Below are positions 1-8,701 of a DNA stretch of 37,738 nt, one piece after another. Under the pieces are notes generated by a model that worked only from the letters and a program-made list of their open reading frames with translations, was not told the origin of the DNA and did not search any database. The DNA is from Davidsoniella eucalypti. Lineage: Eukaryota > Ascomycota > Sordariomycetes > Microascales > Ceratocystidaceae. Where the stretch lies: the NCBI GenBank assembly GCA_004009845.1, contig RMBW01000182.1:1-37738 (forward strand), in the 5' to 3' direction. Both the position numbers and the translations under genes were made by a program. Position 1 is the first letter of the stretch; every line of letters begins with the position of its first letter.

Positions 1-79
1 CAAGAAGAAGAATGAGTGACAATCACCTATGACTAAGTTCAATCCGAGCGACCATTCGCCTCTGCGAAGATTTTCCAAG

Positions 80-243
80 CTAAGTATCCTTAACGTGAAT
101 GAGGGGTTCCCAGGTAGCGTCTTCGTAACCTAACCACTTGACTAACGCCTGCTCTGCTCGTCGATTTTTACGTGTCTTTAAAATACTCTCTACCCTCCAT
201 TCGCCAGCTACCAGGTCAGGATTCGAAGCTGCTTCACGCTCCG
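80..243 (-). pseudogene. Chromodomain end of element A Pol
   Basis: Translating the minus strand gives GEWRVESILKTR, then QALVKWLGYEDATWEPL, then a TAG at 82-80. The aromatic and WEP signature of a chromodomain is present and aligns with the ends of B, C and E Pol. Homology to AW(R/K)IF continues after the stop in another frame, so one base appears to be lost around 80-85. In chromoviruses this domain guides integrase to particular chromatin. Bases 1-79 hold only the tail of Pol and the start of the 3' untranslated region. Confidence 0.75.
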
Positions 244-3200
244 TCACCGGCCCGGCTCATCATCTTGTAAGACTTGAGAGGGAGCGGATCATTAGCGGCT
301 CGGCGCACCATGCTGACATGAAAACTTGGCCAAATGTTGCCTGGGACATTGAGCTTGACCACGTGGCTACCTACTAGTCCTGTGACTTTGTAGCGTTTGG
401 CTAGCCAATCGAGTTTGCGAGAGGGACGAGCTGTGGAAATGTTTTTACTAAGATACACTGTATCACCCACATGGAACTTCTCAGCTGGCTGACGGTGGCG
501 GTTCGGCTCTCTCCTGCGCTTCTTGAGCAGCAGCAAGAGAGGCGCGGGCAAAGGCCATGGCATCGCGTAGCTTGCTTAGCCACTGCTGTGCACCCTCGAC
601 TGGAGATCCAGCAGAAGCAGGCAGCCCTTGAGTCGACGGCTCGATGATATCGATGTTGAAACCGTGGTTGGCGAAGAAGGGGGACATGCCGGTGCTTGAT
701 GCGATCCTGTTGTTGAGAGCAAGCTGCGCTTGCGGCAGGAGATCTGCCCAGTCGTTTTGAGCAAAAGAACAGAAGTTGCGAATATAGGCTTCGATTTCCT
801 GATTACTTCTTTCTTGGGCTCCGTCGGTTTGTGGGTGGAAAGCGGTGGACAAACGTCGCTTGATGCCTAGGCGCCTGCAAACTTCTCCCCAAAATAAATG
901 CGCAAATTGGGGGCCACGGTCAGAAACTATTGCTGAAGGAAATCCATGATGGGAGAATACGTTTACCAGAAGGGCCTCTGCAGTATCACGAGAGGAGGTA
1001 GACTTCATTGGAATCAACACTTGCGACTTGGTAAGACGATCGGTGACTCCTAAGATTGCTGTGCAGCCGCGGGACTCTGGTAGAGGGCCAATAAAGTCCA
1101 TGGCCAGCTCTGTCCAGGGCCGTGCTGGCACTGGCAACGGCTTAAGTAAACCACGTTTTTGTTCGCGCCAAATCTTGCTTTTACCACAAGTAGAGCAATT
1201 CGAAACAAACCTGCGCACGTCCGAAGTTAATCCAGGCCAAGCATATTCTCGAGAGACCAGATCGCGGGTAATGTTACGACCAGGGTGGCCTGCCAAATAA
1301 GAATCGTGAATGTTCTGAATTAATTTAGTGCGGAGGGGTTCAAAACGTGGAATCCATAAGCGGTCGCGCCAGCGGAGTAAACCTTTATCGTCAAGTCGGC
1401 ATTCGCTGATCTGCCATTGCAGTCCCCAAGCGGGAGGAAAAGTTCGTGCACCTGATTTGACGAGATCACGAGCAAGCCACCAACGGTTGTTGTGCTTTAG
1501 TGCGTCCATCCAGAGCTGGGACAGTTCTGGGTCTTGAAATGGAGACACTAATACCGTGGTGCGAACTTGTTCGTCTGTAGAAATGTCCTTGTCTGGGTCC
1601 TGTGCCCACATAGCGCCAACAACGACCAAGTCAGGACTGCCGGGAAGCGTTTTCAGCATTTGGTGGTCTCGGCTGGCTAGTCTGTCGTCGGTGGCGTCGT
1701 GTGGCATGTCCTGATCCCGTCGTGAAAGGGCGTCAGGAACTACTTGAGCAGTGCCAGGACGATGGCGGAGAGAGAAGGAGAAATCTGACAGTTCGTAGGC
1801 CCAGCGTCTCTGTCGTTCACCGAGAATGCGTTTCGTGCGGAAATATTCCAAGTTCAAGTGATCAGTGTATACTACAAACTCGGTTCCAAGCAGGAAATGA
1901 CGCCACTCACGGATTGCCCAGTAGACAGCCAGCATTTCCTTGTCGTGAATAGGATAGTTGGCTTCTGCCGGAGAGAGCTTGCGAGATAAAAACGCAACAG
2001 GTCTGAATAGGCCGTCGGGGCTTCGTTGTGATAGTTCAGCACCAAGGGCGTATCCAGAAGCGTCTGTGGACACTACGGTTTCTCGGTCAGGATCGAAAGG
2101 TGCTAGCACCGGGGGAGAAATAAACGCGGACTTAATTTCCTCAAAAGCCTTGGAGCACTCAGGCGTCCAGTCGAACGGCACATCTTTCTTGGTAAGGGCA
2201 ACCAGCGGAGACAAGATGGCGGAGGCATGAGGAACAAAGTCTCGATAGAAGTTAATGAAACCCAAAAATCCGCGTAGTCCTTTCAGAGTCTTCGGCTGCT
2301 CCCAGTTGCGGATGGCTTCAGTCTTCTCGGGGTCGGCCTTAATGCCGACACTAGGTCCAACAATGAAACCCAAGAACTTGATTTCTTTCGCTGCGAATAC
2401 ACATTTCCGCAGGTCAAGCTGTAAGCCAGCAGCATCTAAAGCAGAGACAATCTCCAGGACTAGCTTCTTGTGTTCCTCCAAAGTCCCGTTGGAAGTTACA
2501 TCTATGTCGTCGATGTAGGCATCACAGTTTATACCCAGCCATTTTCGTAGCACGCTGTTGATGTAACGCTGGAAAGCGGCAGGTGCATTGGAAAGACCAA
2601 AAGGAACTACGGTCCATTCAAAGGCACCCAGCGGCGTACGAAATGCTGTGAGTTCTTCGGAGCCAGGGGCGATTCTGATACGGTGAAAGGCGGCTATAAC
2701 ATCCAGTTTGGTAACCCATTTACTTTCGGAAATCCGGCGTAAGGTATCTTGGATACGCGGGAGAGGGTATGCATCCTTCTTGGAGATAGCGTTGATGGCC
2801 CTATAATCGACACAGAACCTGATACCGCCGCCTGGTTTACGAACGAACAATACTGGAGCACCAACGTTAGACTTCGTGTCACGAATGCGGCCAGCTTCCA
2901 TAAGCTCGTCCAGAACTTTCTGAAGAGCAAGGAGCTCTAGCCGAGACATAGATCTAAGGGACTGGGGAGGGGGTAACTTTCCTTCTAATAGTTGGATCTC
3001 AAGATCTACACCCGGGCGATGAGGTGGTAACTCGACTGCGCGCTTCGGCTCAAAGGCAGAAGCCACCGGCTTCAACCAGTTGGGAACCGGCGGTCGTTCC
3101 TTGTCCTTGGCTTCGAGCGCATCGGCGACGTCCTTAGCAGTGACTGCGTAAATGGTCAACTTCTCGGTGGTCGCCAGCTTCTGAAAAACAGCAGCATCCA

Positions 3201-3627
3201 TCTCTGAAGATTTTGGCAAAACAATTGGTCCTGAGTTCGGGGTTAAATGAATGTCATGGTCGAGGAGCCAACGTTGCCCGAGAATTAAATCTTCAAGCTG
3301 ACCGGGGATAACGTACGCCCAAAGGGTTTCGGTATGGTCATCAATAGAGAGGGAGAACTTGGCTATTTTGTCAATAAGTGGTGGGTCTTGTGAAGTAGAC
3401 ACCTGCTCAACCATTCGAGGGGTAATCGGAGCAGTGACTTCAGCATACTTCACAAGGCGCGGGGGTACAGCAGCTAGGCAGAGACAGCCAGAATCGATGA
3501 AGGCACGAGTACTATATTTATTTAAACTGACATCTAAATACAATCCTTGCGCATTCATCTTTTCTTGGGCTATCAGATCTCCTTGCTGTGTACTTACACC
3601 GGGGAGCGACTTTTCCCGGGCAATCAA
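234..3627 (-). pseudogene. pol: Pol of element A: protease-RT-RNase H-integrase
   Basis: Makes element DNA and inserts it. The long frame 3627-481 has no ATG at its start and joins Gag by the -1 shift; its first codon is TTG. Domains in order: aspartic protease (AFIDSGC), reverse transcriptase (FCVDYRAIN, catalytic YIDDI), RNase H (STDASGYALG, DHLNLEYF), the integrase zinc finger (H and H before CSTCGKSK), and the catalytic D-D-E residues in AMDFIGP, VSDRGPQF and ERSNQEIE. The frame breaks near 500-560 and continues as the segment 563-234, which holds the C-terminal integrase region (HVGDTVYLSK to FHVSMVRRA). A second break near 255-265 separates the chromodomain. All core catalytic motifs are intact, so damage is limited to small indels near the C-terminus. 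Confidence 0.9.
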
Positions 3628-3633
3628 AAATCC
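3599..3633 (-). promoter_or_regulatory. Gag-Pol -1 frameshift signal of element A
   Basis: Minus strand: GGATTTT (3633-3627) sits in frame before the Gag stop TGA (3626-3624). A hairpin with stem CCGGG/CCCGG (3619-3615 with 3603-3599) follows. The -1 frame is open from the heptamer straight into Pol. The same layout with different stem bases occurs in B, C and D. Confidence 0.65.
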
Positions 3634-5146
3634 GTCTCGCCGTCTTCAGAGTAGTTGTCGGACAGGATGACAGCGCGGTTGGACAGGGCTTGTTCGAGGG
3701 CAGCTAGTCTCTGCGAAACTTCTGACTCACCAGAGGACGTGGCAATGGGTTGGGTAGCGGCAGCCTGTGCTCTGACAACAGCCGGGCGGAGAGTAGGGCA
3801 GTTGTGGTAGGTATGGCCAATTTGTCTGCAGCGGAAACAACCGCCTTCTGCCTTAAGCTTCTCCTTTTCCGCAGCAGTTAGCCTGGCGGGGCGTTCAGAG
3901 TTGGCTGGACGATCCGTTGTGGCAAGACGACGAGAGGGGACCCAGTCCATGGCGTCAGAGTCGACTGATGGACGGGGAGTGGGGGACAAAACATGAGGGT
4001 TGTTGACGACCTGGGTGGACGACTTGGAAAATGATGACTGCTTGAGGGGGGCTGGCTGGGTGCGAACGGATGCAGTTCCATGCGAGTAGCGGCACGCTGC
4101 AGGCCATTGATGACTTGTTCCAGCCGGGTTTCGTCGAACGCATGGTCAGCACGTCGGGCAAGATCGGGGTAGATTGCTCTGGAGAGATACCCGATGCTGT
4201 GTACGTCGACAGTGACCCCAGCTAGCAGGCGGAGCTTTTGGAACCGTTGGATGAAGTCGGAAAATGGTTCTTTGCGGCCTTGCCGAAGCTCGTGGAGCTC
4301 TTCCAACGCTCTGACCGTAACATGGGGGTCAATGAACATCTTGTCCAGCTCAGCAAGGAATTCCTCGTACGGCCGGGACTGCAATTGGACTTGCTTGTAC
4401 CATGGTTCGATTTGCATCATAATTTTTGTCGAAAGTCGCGAGTAGATATAGGAGCAGATATTCCGTTGAGAGCCGATAACGGTTCCATCGGCAGCAATCT
4501 TGCCTTCCATTTCACACCTCCAGGCTGAATATTCCCGCTTGTCTCCTGAGAACTTGGAGGCATCAGGTAACGAGAATCTGGTAGTGGATTTCTGGGGCAG
4601 TTTGGCTTGTAACTCAGCTAGCCGAACTTCCTTTTCGGCAATGGAAATCTGCACATCGAGAGTCTGCTGGCGGAGGTGTTCAGCCTTGAGCTGGTTTTCG
4701 AAGCTCGAAAGGTCTGACGCACCTGCTCCAATGCCCAACATTCTATTGTTGAAGAGGAAGCGAAGGACACGAGCACGGGCAGCAGGCTCGGAATCGAAAC
4801 GAGCGTGGGCTGGCTCGCTATGGCCGACCAGAACAGAAAGGGAGAAACGGATGTGACCCAAGTGGTCGTGGAACGAGGACTCATGTAATGCAATTTGAGG
4901 CCCGGTTGGGAAGGGGCCGAGGAGTTTGGCGATAGCTGGCCGAGCGGATCTTCGAAACAAGGACAGATAGCACCATCCTGGGGCGCGGACCAAACGACGG
5001 GCAGAGCGGGGTAGCCTGGTGCGCTGATGACGCACGACGGGCGAACCGGCGGGGTAACGTTCCTGGCACCATCGTGCACAGCACTGACTGGTGTAACCCA
5101 GGAAGGAAAAAGCGAGAAAAAAGAGGAGAAAGTTGAGGAAAATCAT
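3624..5146 (-). pseudogene. gag: Gag of element A, broken by one frameshift
   Basis: This is the structural protein of the particle. The first ATG is at 5146, with CCACC before it. The frame remains open upstream to 5161, but only through a TTG. The N-terminus is strongly hydrophobic (about residues 2-20, rich in F and L), followed by the block RAPGWCYLSLFRRSARPA and a HESSFHDHLGH segment that match the Gags of B, C and D. A Gag core (about residues 160-330) follows. The reading frame changes around 3970-4010 within T and C runs, and the second frame carries one zinc knuckle, CFRCRQIGHTYHNC (C-x2-C-x4-H-x4-C). It ends in ETDF at a TGA that lies directly after GGATTTT. The chain is recognisable end to end, so the shift is a recent lesion or a base-calling error. 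Confidence 0.8.
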
Positions 5147-5454
5147 GGTGGGGGCAGACAAAATGTGAGTTTACACAACTAAATGTGAAAGACTCCTCAC
5201 AAGCGAGAGCAAACAGTAAAGCTTTTCCAAAACGCTCAAACTTTACCGTGAAAAACTCGCTACGACGCAAGAAACAAGTTCTGCAGTAACGAGAAGTCAA
5301 CTGGCTTAAGAGAAAGAGTTTATTCCAAACTTTGTAGTATGGTCTTGGGTGCGAAGAGAGTTATAACAAGGAGTTGTCTGAATCTGACAAAGTGAAAGCA
5401 AAGAGAGAGGACAAGACGAATCGTGTTGAACAGTCAACAATAAGAGAATCAGGT

Positions 5455-5465
5455 ATCTTCTTTAA
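5455..5465 (-). other. Self-primer binding site of element A
   Basis: The minus-strand 11-mer TTAAAGAAGAT lies two bases after the proposed LTR end. It is the exact complement of ATCTTCTTTAA at 5530-5540 within the LTR, about 59 bases after the start of the TATA box. The arrangement equals that in B, C and F although the sequence differs, which supports priming of minus-strand DNA by the 5' end of the element's own RNA, as in Tf1. Confidence 0.7.
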
Positions 5466-5467
5466 AG

Positions 5468-5658
5468 TGTGACGATCTACGACGAGAACGAGGCTTGCAG
5501 AAGTAGAAGAGATATAGTATTTGACGAGGTTAAAGAAGATAGAGAGGGAAGAAAAGAACTAGACAAGAATAAGGAGGGGAGACGGCCTCCTTATATAGAC
5601 AAAAGTAACGGCTGTGGTAGATACCACAGCCAACAAGATTGGGTCCTAGATCCTTTCA
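5468..5658 (-). repeat. 5' LTR of element A (191 bp)
   Basis: Read on the minus strand it begins TGAAAGG and ends GTCACA, giving the TG...CA ends of an LTR. It holds a perfect inverted repeat with 10-base arms (5610-5631), a TATATAAG box (around 5592-5599), and the 11-mer ATCTTCTTTAA (5530-5540), which is repeated as its complement just after the LTR. The 3' end is inferred from the two-base spacing to the primer site seen in B, C and F. No second LTR is available for comparison. Confidence 0.75.
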
Positions 5659-6351
5659 AAATATGTCAAGTACTATCACAATAAACACTCAAGGCGATGT
5701 AGAAGAATATCCTAATTAAATATAAGATTGAAGACTTGGTTTAAAATAACATACTGACGGTAATTCTCCACAAAATGCATAGACATATTGATTAAATAAA
5801 GTAATTCGTACTCATAGTATACTATATATCATTAGGATTTCTACGATACAAAGCAGGTATCTAGGTACGATAGAGAAATAGAGTCAATTAAATTTAAAAG
5901 GATAGAGAGCCAAGCAAGGTAATATAACAAGCTGATTTAATATATTACCGGGCATTACAGCACAATTGGCAGGACAGACACCCACTTGCTATATATCTAT
6001 ATGATGATATTGAGTGCTATTGAAAAGGGAAATAAAATGAAAAGAATTCTAGAGAAAAACGACAGTATATATAAGTATTACTATATATTTGAATTATGTT
6101 CTTTCGCTGTAAGTAGAATGACAAGACTAATATGGAACTTCAAATTACAAACAACTTTAGGTACTTATACCATTAGAATAGCATGACATTGGGTGCTTGG
6201 GATTTAGAGTTTACATGATTGATAAAACAACAAGAGAAGTAGTCGCAACTGGCACAGTTGGTATTTTAAAACCTACATAGTAATCACTTTCTATGGTATT
6301 TGCAGGATATATTGATCACAAAATGATTCCCGATTTATAATAAGTTGAGAT
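5659..6351. repeat. Repeat R copy 1, left half
   Basis: AT-rich sequence without a convincing gene. It aligns almost base for base with 31108-31801 and more distantly with about 14490-15010. A 66-codon ORF at 5986-6186 is shared with copy 2 (31455-31640) but not with the diverged copy 3, so it is not called a gene. Element A adjoins its left end and element B interrupts it at 6351. Confidence 0.85.
6347..6351. repeat. Target site duplication of element B, left (GAGAT)
   Basis: GAGAT precedes the 5' LTR and is repeated at 12750-12754 after the 3' LTR. The uninterrupted copy at 31801-31805 in repeat copy 2 has GAGAT once, confirming a 5-bp duplication. Confidence 0.95.
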
Positions 6352-6532
6352 TGTAAGAGACTAAGGCCTAGTAAGGTTAGCCAAGGCATTCCTTGTCAGT
6401 ACTAGAATCGGCTATAAGTAGGGACCTATTCCCGCCGATTATTAGTCTTAGTTTCTCTTTCTCCTTCATCGGTCTCAATCGAATCATTCTTTTACGACCA
6501 GTTTTCTTCGCAACTCCTCGTATATCGTCTCA
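6352..6532 (+). repeat. 5' LTR of element B (181 bp)
   Basis: Begins TGTAAGAG and ends GTCTCA. It contains CAAGG/CCTTG inverted arms (6382-6395), a TATAAGTA box (around 6412), GGGACCTATTCCC shared with C, E and F, and the proposed transcript-start 11-mer ATCGGTCTCAA (6468-6478). It is identical to 12569-12749, and a third copy is at 33705-33885. Confidence 0.97.
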
Positions 6533-6534
6533 TT

Positions 6535-6545
6535 TTGAGACCGAT
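6535..6545 (+). other. Self-primer binding site of element B
   Basis: TTGAGACCGAT, two bases after the LTR, is the exact complement of ATCGGTCTCAA at 6468-6478. Family C has one different base in each partner (GATACC with GGTATC), so pairing is kept by paired change. No tRNA 3'-end match starting TGG lies here. Confidence 0.85.
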
Positions 6546-6836
6546 AACTTCTTTATCTTGTCCAAGCATCCGCTTGCCCCTTTTGTCCGAGCATCTGCTC
6601 GCTGTATTTACTTCTGTCCAAGCCGTCTGCTTGCCCTCTACTCTGTCCAAGCCGTCCGCTTGCCCTCTCTTCTGTCCAAGCCGTCCGCTTGCTTTCCCCT
6701 TTGTCCAAACACCGTCTCTGTTTGCCCCTATCCTGTCCAGACTCTGCCTAAACAGTCTGCCCCTCGTCCAAGCCTTCCCCCTACAAGGCTTGCCCCTACC
6801 AGTCCGCTTGTTACCCCTTGCGCCTCTAAAGTCACT
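6546..6836 (+). repeat. Leader of element B with tandem hairpin repeats
   Basis: This is an untranslated leader of about 290 bases. Around 6558-6800 a pyrimidine-rich unit containing GTCCAAGCCGTCCGCTTG recurs about every 26-28 bases, three close copies plus diverged ones. Each can fold as CAAGC-loop-GCTTG with CGTCC or CGTCT in the loop. An open frame runs through the leader from 6393, but it begins inside the LTR upstream of the proposed transcript start and looks like repeat translation. Confidence 0.75.
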
Positions 6837-8633
6837 ATGTCTGACTTCACCTTCCTGGTTCTGGTCACCCTGGCCTCCCTAAACTGCGCCGCCCTAGTTG
6901 GTTACTACGAAGCCTTCTGTATCATTAAGCAGAAACTAGCCCTGGCTCGTGTCCACCTCCTAGACCCCAGCCAGGAGCCCCCTGAGGGTTACACGCTGTC
7001 GGCCGTAGGCCTACCCGAGGATCGACCCTGGAGTAGACCCGGCTGGTGTTACCTTGCCCTCTTTAAACGCAAGGAACGCGCGCGCCTCGCTGCCACCCTA
7101 GGATTCTGCCCTGCCTCCCGTGATATCCTCAGTCACAGTCAGCACTTCCACAGCCACCTAGGCCACCTCTCCTTCACCAGCGGTTTTGTCGGCCACGTCC
7201 ACATCGGCCAAGCTCGTACGCGTCAGGAACGCGTTGCTCGAACCTCGCTCCGTCCTTCCCTTCTCAAGTCACCGTTCATGGGCCTACCTCGCACCCCCAC
7301 GAGAACTCGCTCCAAGGCCAAGGAAACCACTGAGCAACTGATCTCCACTGAGACAACCCACGCGCGCACCTTGAGCCGAGTAACCACCTCTCGCAACCCG
7401 CTACCCTTGGATGACGAAGACGACGCAAGTGATAACCCTTCCGATACCTCTGACCTAGCTCGTCTGGCTGAAAGCATGAGGCCCCGCGACACCTACCCTG
7501 AATCTGACCGCGGTCGCCAACCCTCGCGTGAAGCCGACCGTCTGGACTCTCTGCAATCTGATATGGTAGAAATGAAGTCCATGATGAATCGACTCGGTCA
7601 AATGTTGTTCGCCAAGGAACGTCATGATACTACCGCTCCTCCGCTACCGCCTGCCCCTGCTCCTCAGCCATTACTCGCCTCTTCCAGCCAAACCCTACCC
7701 CGTCAGGTCCAGCCTCTACTCAGCGAATTCAGCGGCTTGCACTCTGACTACGAGATCTGGAGAAGGCTAGCAACGAACAAAATGTTGATCGATGGAGCAG
7801 CCCTAGGCGGTGAACTCTCGAAGGCAGTCTACCTGTACGGCCGCTTGGGCGCAACCACACAAGCCAAGTTGAACGTCTTTTTCGACTCTATCGGCCAACG
7901 TTCCAGACCCTACGACCTGCTGCTGGAGAAGCTTGATGATATGTTCCGGTCGCGTGAACGGCTCACCAACGCGCGCATTGCTTTCTACCAATCCGCCCAA
8001 GGAGACAGGGAACCCTTCAAAGCCTTCCACCTCCGCTTCGAGACCCTAGCCATGGAAGCCGGCATCCACGACGACACCACGCTAATTGACATCCTGCGTT
8101 CTGCCATGCGTGACGATCTGATTGAACGCACCGGATGGGCTTGGAAGTCCAACTCCTACCATGCTATCATCGACGACCTCTTGAAGCACTTCGACCGCCC
8201 CACTGGTAAGCGCCGCGCTATCGAATCGACCCCCAAACCTGAGCATACTAAGTCGAGCAACTGGAGAGAGCGGCCCAACCAACAGACTCGTCGGGAGAAC
8301 CGCCCCCAGCCTGCTGCCCGTTCGGAGAGACCAAAACTTTCCGAGTCGGAACGACACCGTTTAATGCGTGAAAACGCATGCTTTATCTGTGGGCTCAAGG
8401 ATCACATCGCACGCCGTTGCCCCCAGCGCTCTTCCCAGCCAGGCCCCTCGAACAACCAGCTGTCTATCAACGCCATACGCACGGTGATGCGTGAGGAAAT
8501 CGCCAAGTACGACGAACTTGCCATGGATCGCGCGCTGCCTCCCCCGGATAACACCACCACCACGGTAGCCAAGGTTGACTCAAAAGCGGCGGATAACGGG
8601 TCGGAGTACGACCTCATAGAGTTGGATTTTTAG
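6837..8633 (+). CDS. gag: Gag polyprotein of element B (598 aa)
   Basis: Structural protein that packages element RNA. The ATG at 6837 was chosen over the in-frame 6393 because 6393 lies upstream of the proposed RNA start and because D Gag begins at the same point (MSD). Residues 4-24 are hydrophobic (FTFLVLVTLASLNCAALVG), a likely membrane or signal anchor. Residues about 58-125 form the block WSRPGWCYLALFKRKER followed by HFHSHLGHLSFTSGFVGH, shared with A, C and D. A basic and acidic low-complexity linker with DDEDDASDN comes next, then a proline-rich stretch, the Gag core (about 300-460), a basic region and one zinc knuckle CFICGLKDHIARRC. It ends ELDF at a TAG preceded by GGATTTT. The frame is unbroken. 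Confidence 0.93.
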   Translation: MSDFTFLVLVTLASLNCAALVGYYEAFCIIKQKLALARVHLLDPSQEPPEGYTLSAVGLPEDRPWSRPGWCYLALFKRKERARLAATLGFCPASRDILSHSQHFHSHLGHLSFTSGFVGHVHIGQARTRQERVARTSLRPSLLKSPFMGLPRTPTRTRSKAKETTEQLISTETTHARTLSRVTTSRNPLPLDDEDDASDNPSDTSDLARLAESMRPRDTYPESDRGRQPSREADRLDSLQSDMVEMKSMMNRLGQMLFAKERHDTTAPPLPPAPAPQPLLASSSQTLPRQVQPLLSEFSGLHSDYEIWRRLATNKMLIDGAALGGELSKAVYLYGRLGATTQAKLNVFFDSIGQRSRPYDLLLEKLDDMFRSRERLTNARIAFYQSAQGDREPFKAFHLRFETLAMEAGIHDDTTLIDILRSAMRDDLIERTGWAWKSNSYHAIIDDLLKHFDRPTGKRRAIESTPKPEHTKSSNWRERPNQQTRRENRPQPAARSERPKLSESERHRLMRENACFICGLKDHIARRCPQRSSQPGPSNNQLSINAIRTVMREEIAKYDELAMDRALPPPDNTTTTVAKVDSKAADNGSEYDLIELDF

Positions 8634-8659
8634 GAAGTCAGGACAAGTCGCGCCCTGAC
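8624..8659 (+). promoter_or_regulatory. Gag-Pol -1 frameshift signal of element B
   Basis: GGATTTT (8624-8630) ends on the last sense codon of Gag, followed by stop TAG, then a hairpin with stem GTCAGG/CCTGAC (8637-8642 with 8654-8659). The -1 frame has no stop between the heptamer and the Pol ATG at 8702. The same heptamer is the known shift site of red clover necrotic mosaic virus (family knowledge). Confidence 0.75.
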
Positions 8660-8701
8660 AAGGAGGATACGAAGATAGGGGAAGAGATAGTTAGAACTCA
8701 G

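Larger units (their letters stand above)
1..5658 (-). mobile_element. Chromovirus A (Ty3/gypsy LTR retrotransposon), 3' end outside the window
   Basis: The element reads right to left: 5' LTR (5468-5658), primer site, leader, Gag, Pol with protease, RT, RNase H, integrase and chromodomain, then the left window edge. Its 3' LTR is not in the window. The right boundary is fixed in two independent ways: the LTR would start with TG at 5658, and 5659 is exactly where sequence shared with repeat copy 2 (from 31108) begins. Pol is colinear with elements B and C but clearly diverged, so this is a separate family. Several frameshifts break the coding region. Confidence 0.9.

Noticed and set aside
5290..5340. 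tRNA-type primer site (TGG start) in the A leader
   Set aside because: TTGGAATAAAC follows no LTR-like end that fits, while a perfect 11-base self-primer pair exists at 5455-5465 with the same spacing as the other families.
5468..5635. Element A LTR starting at TGTTGG (5635)
   Set aside because: TG at 5658 coincides exactly with the edge of homology to repeat copy 2, which 5635 does not explain.
5986..6186. 66-codon ORF in R copy 1 with a near-identical partner at 31455-31640
   Set aside because: The two R copies are almost identical throughout, so the shared frame shows only recent duplication. The diverged copy 3 does not keep it, and it has no family features.
6393..6836. In-frame extension of B Gag upstream to an ATG at 6393
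   Set aside because: The ATG lies in the LTR before the proposed RNA start, and the translation crosses the primer site and tandem repeats. D, whose Gag starts at the same MSD, is broken in this stretch.
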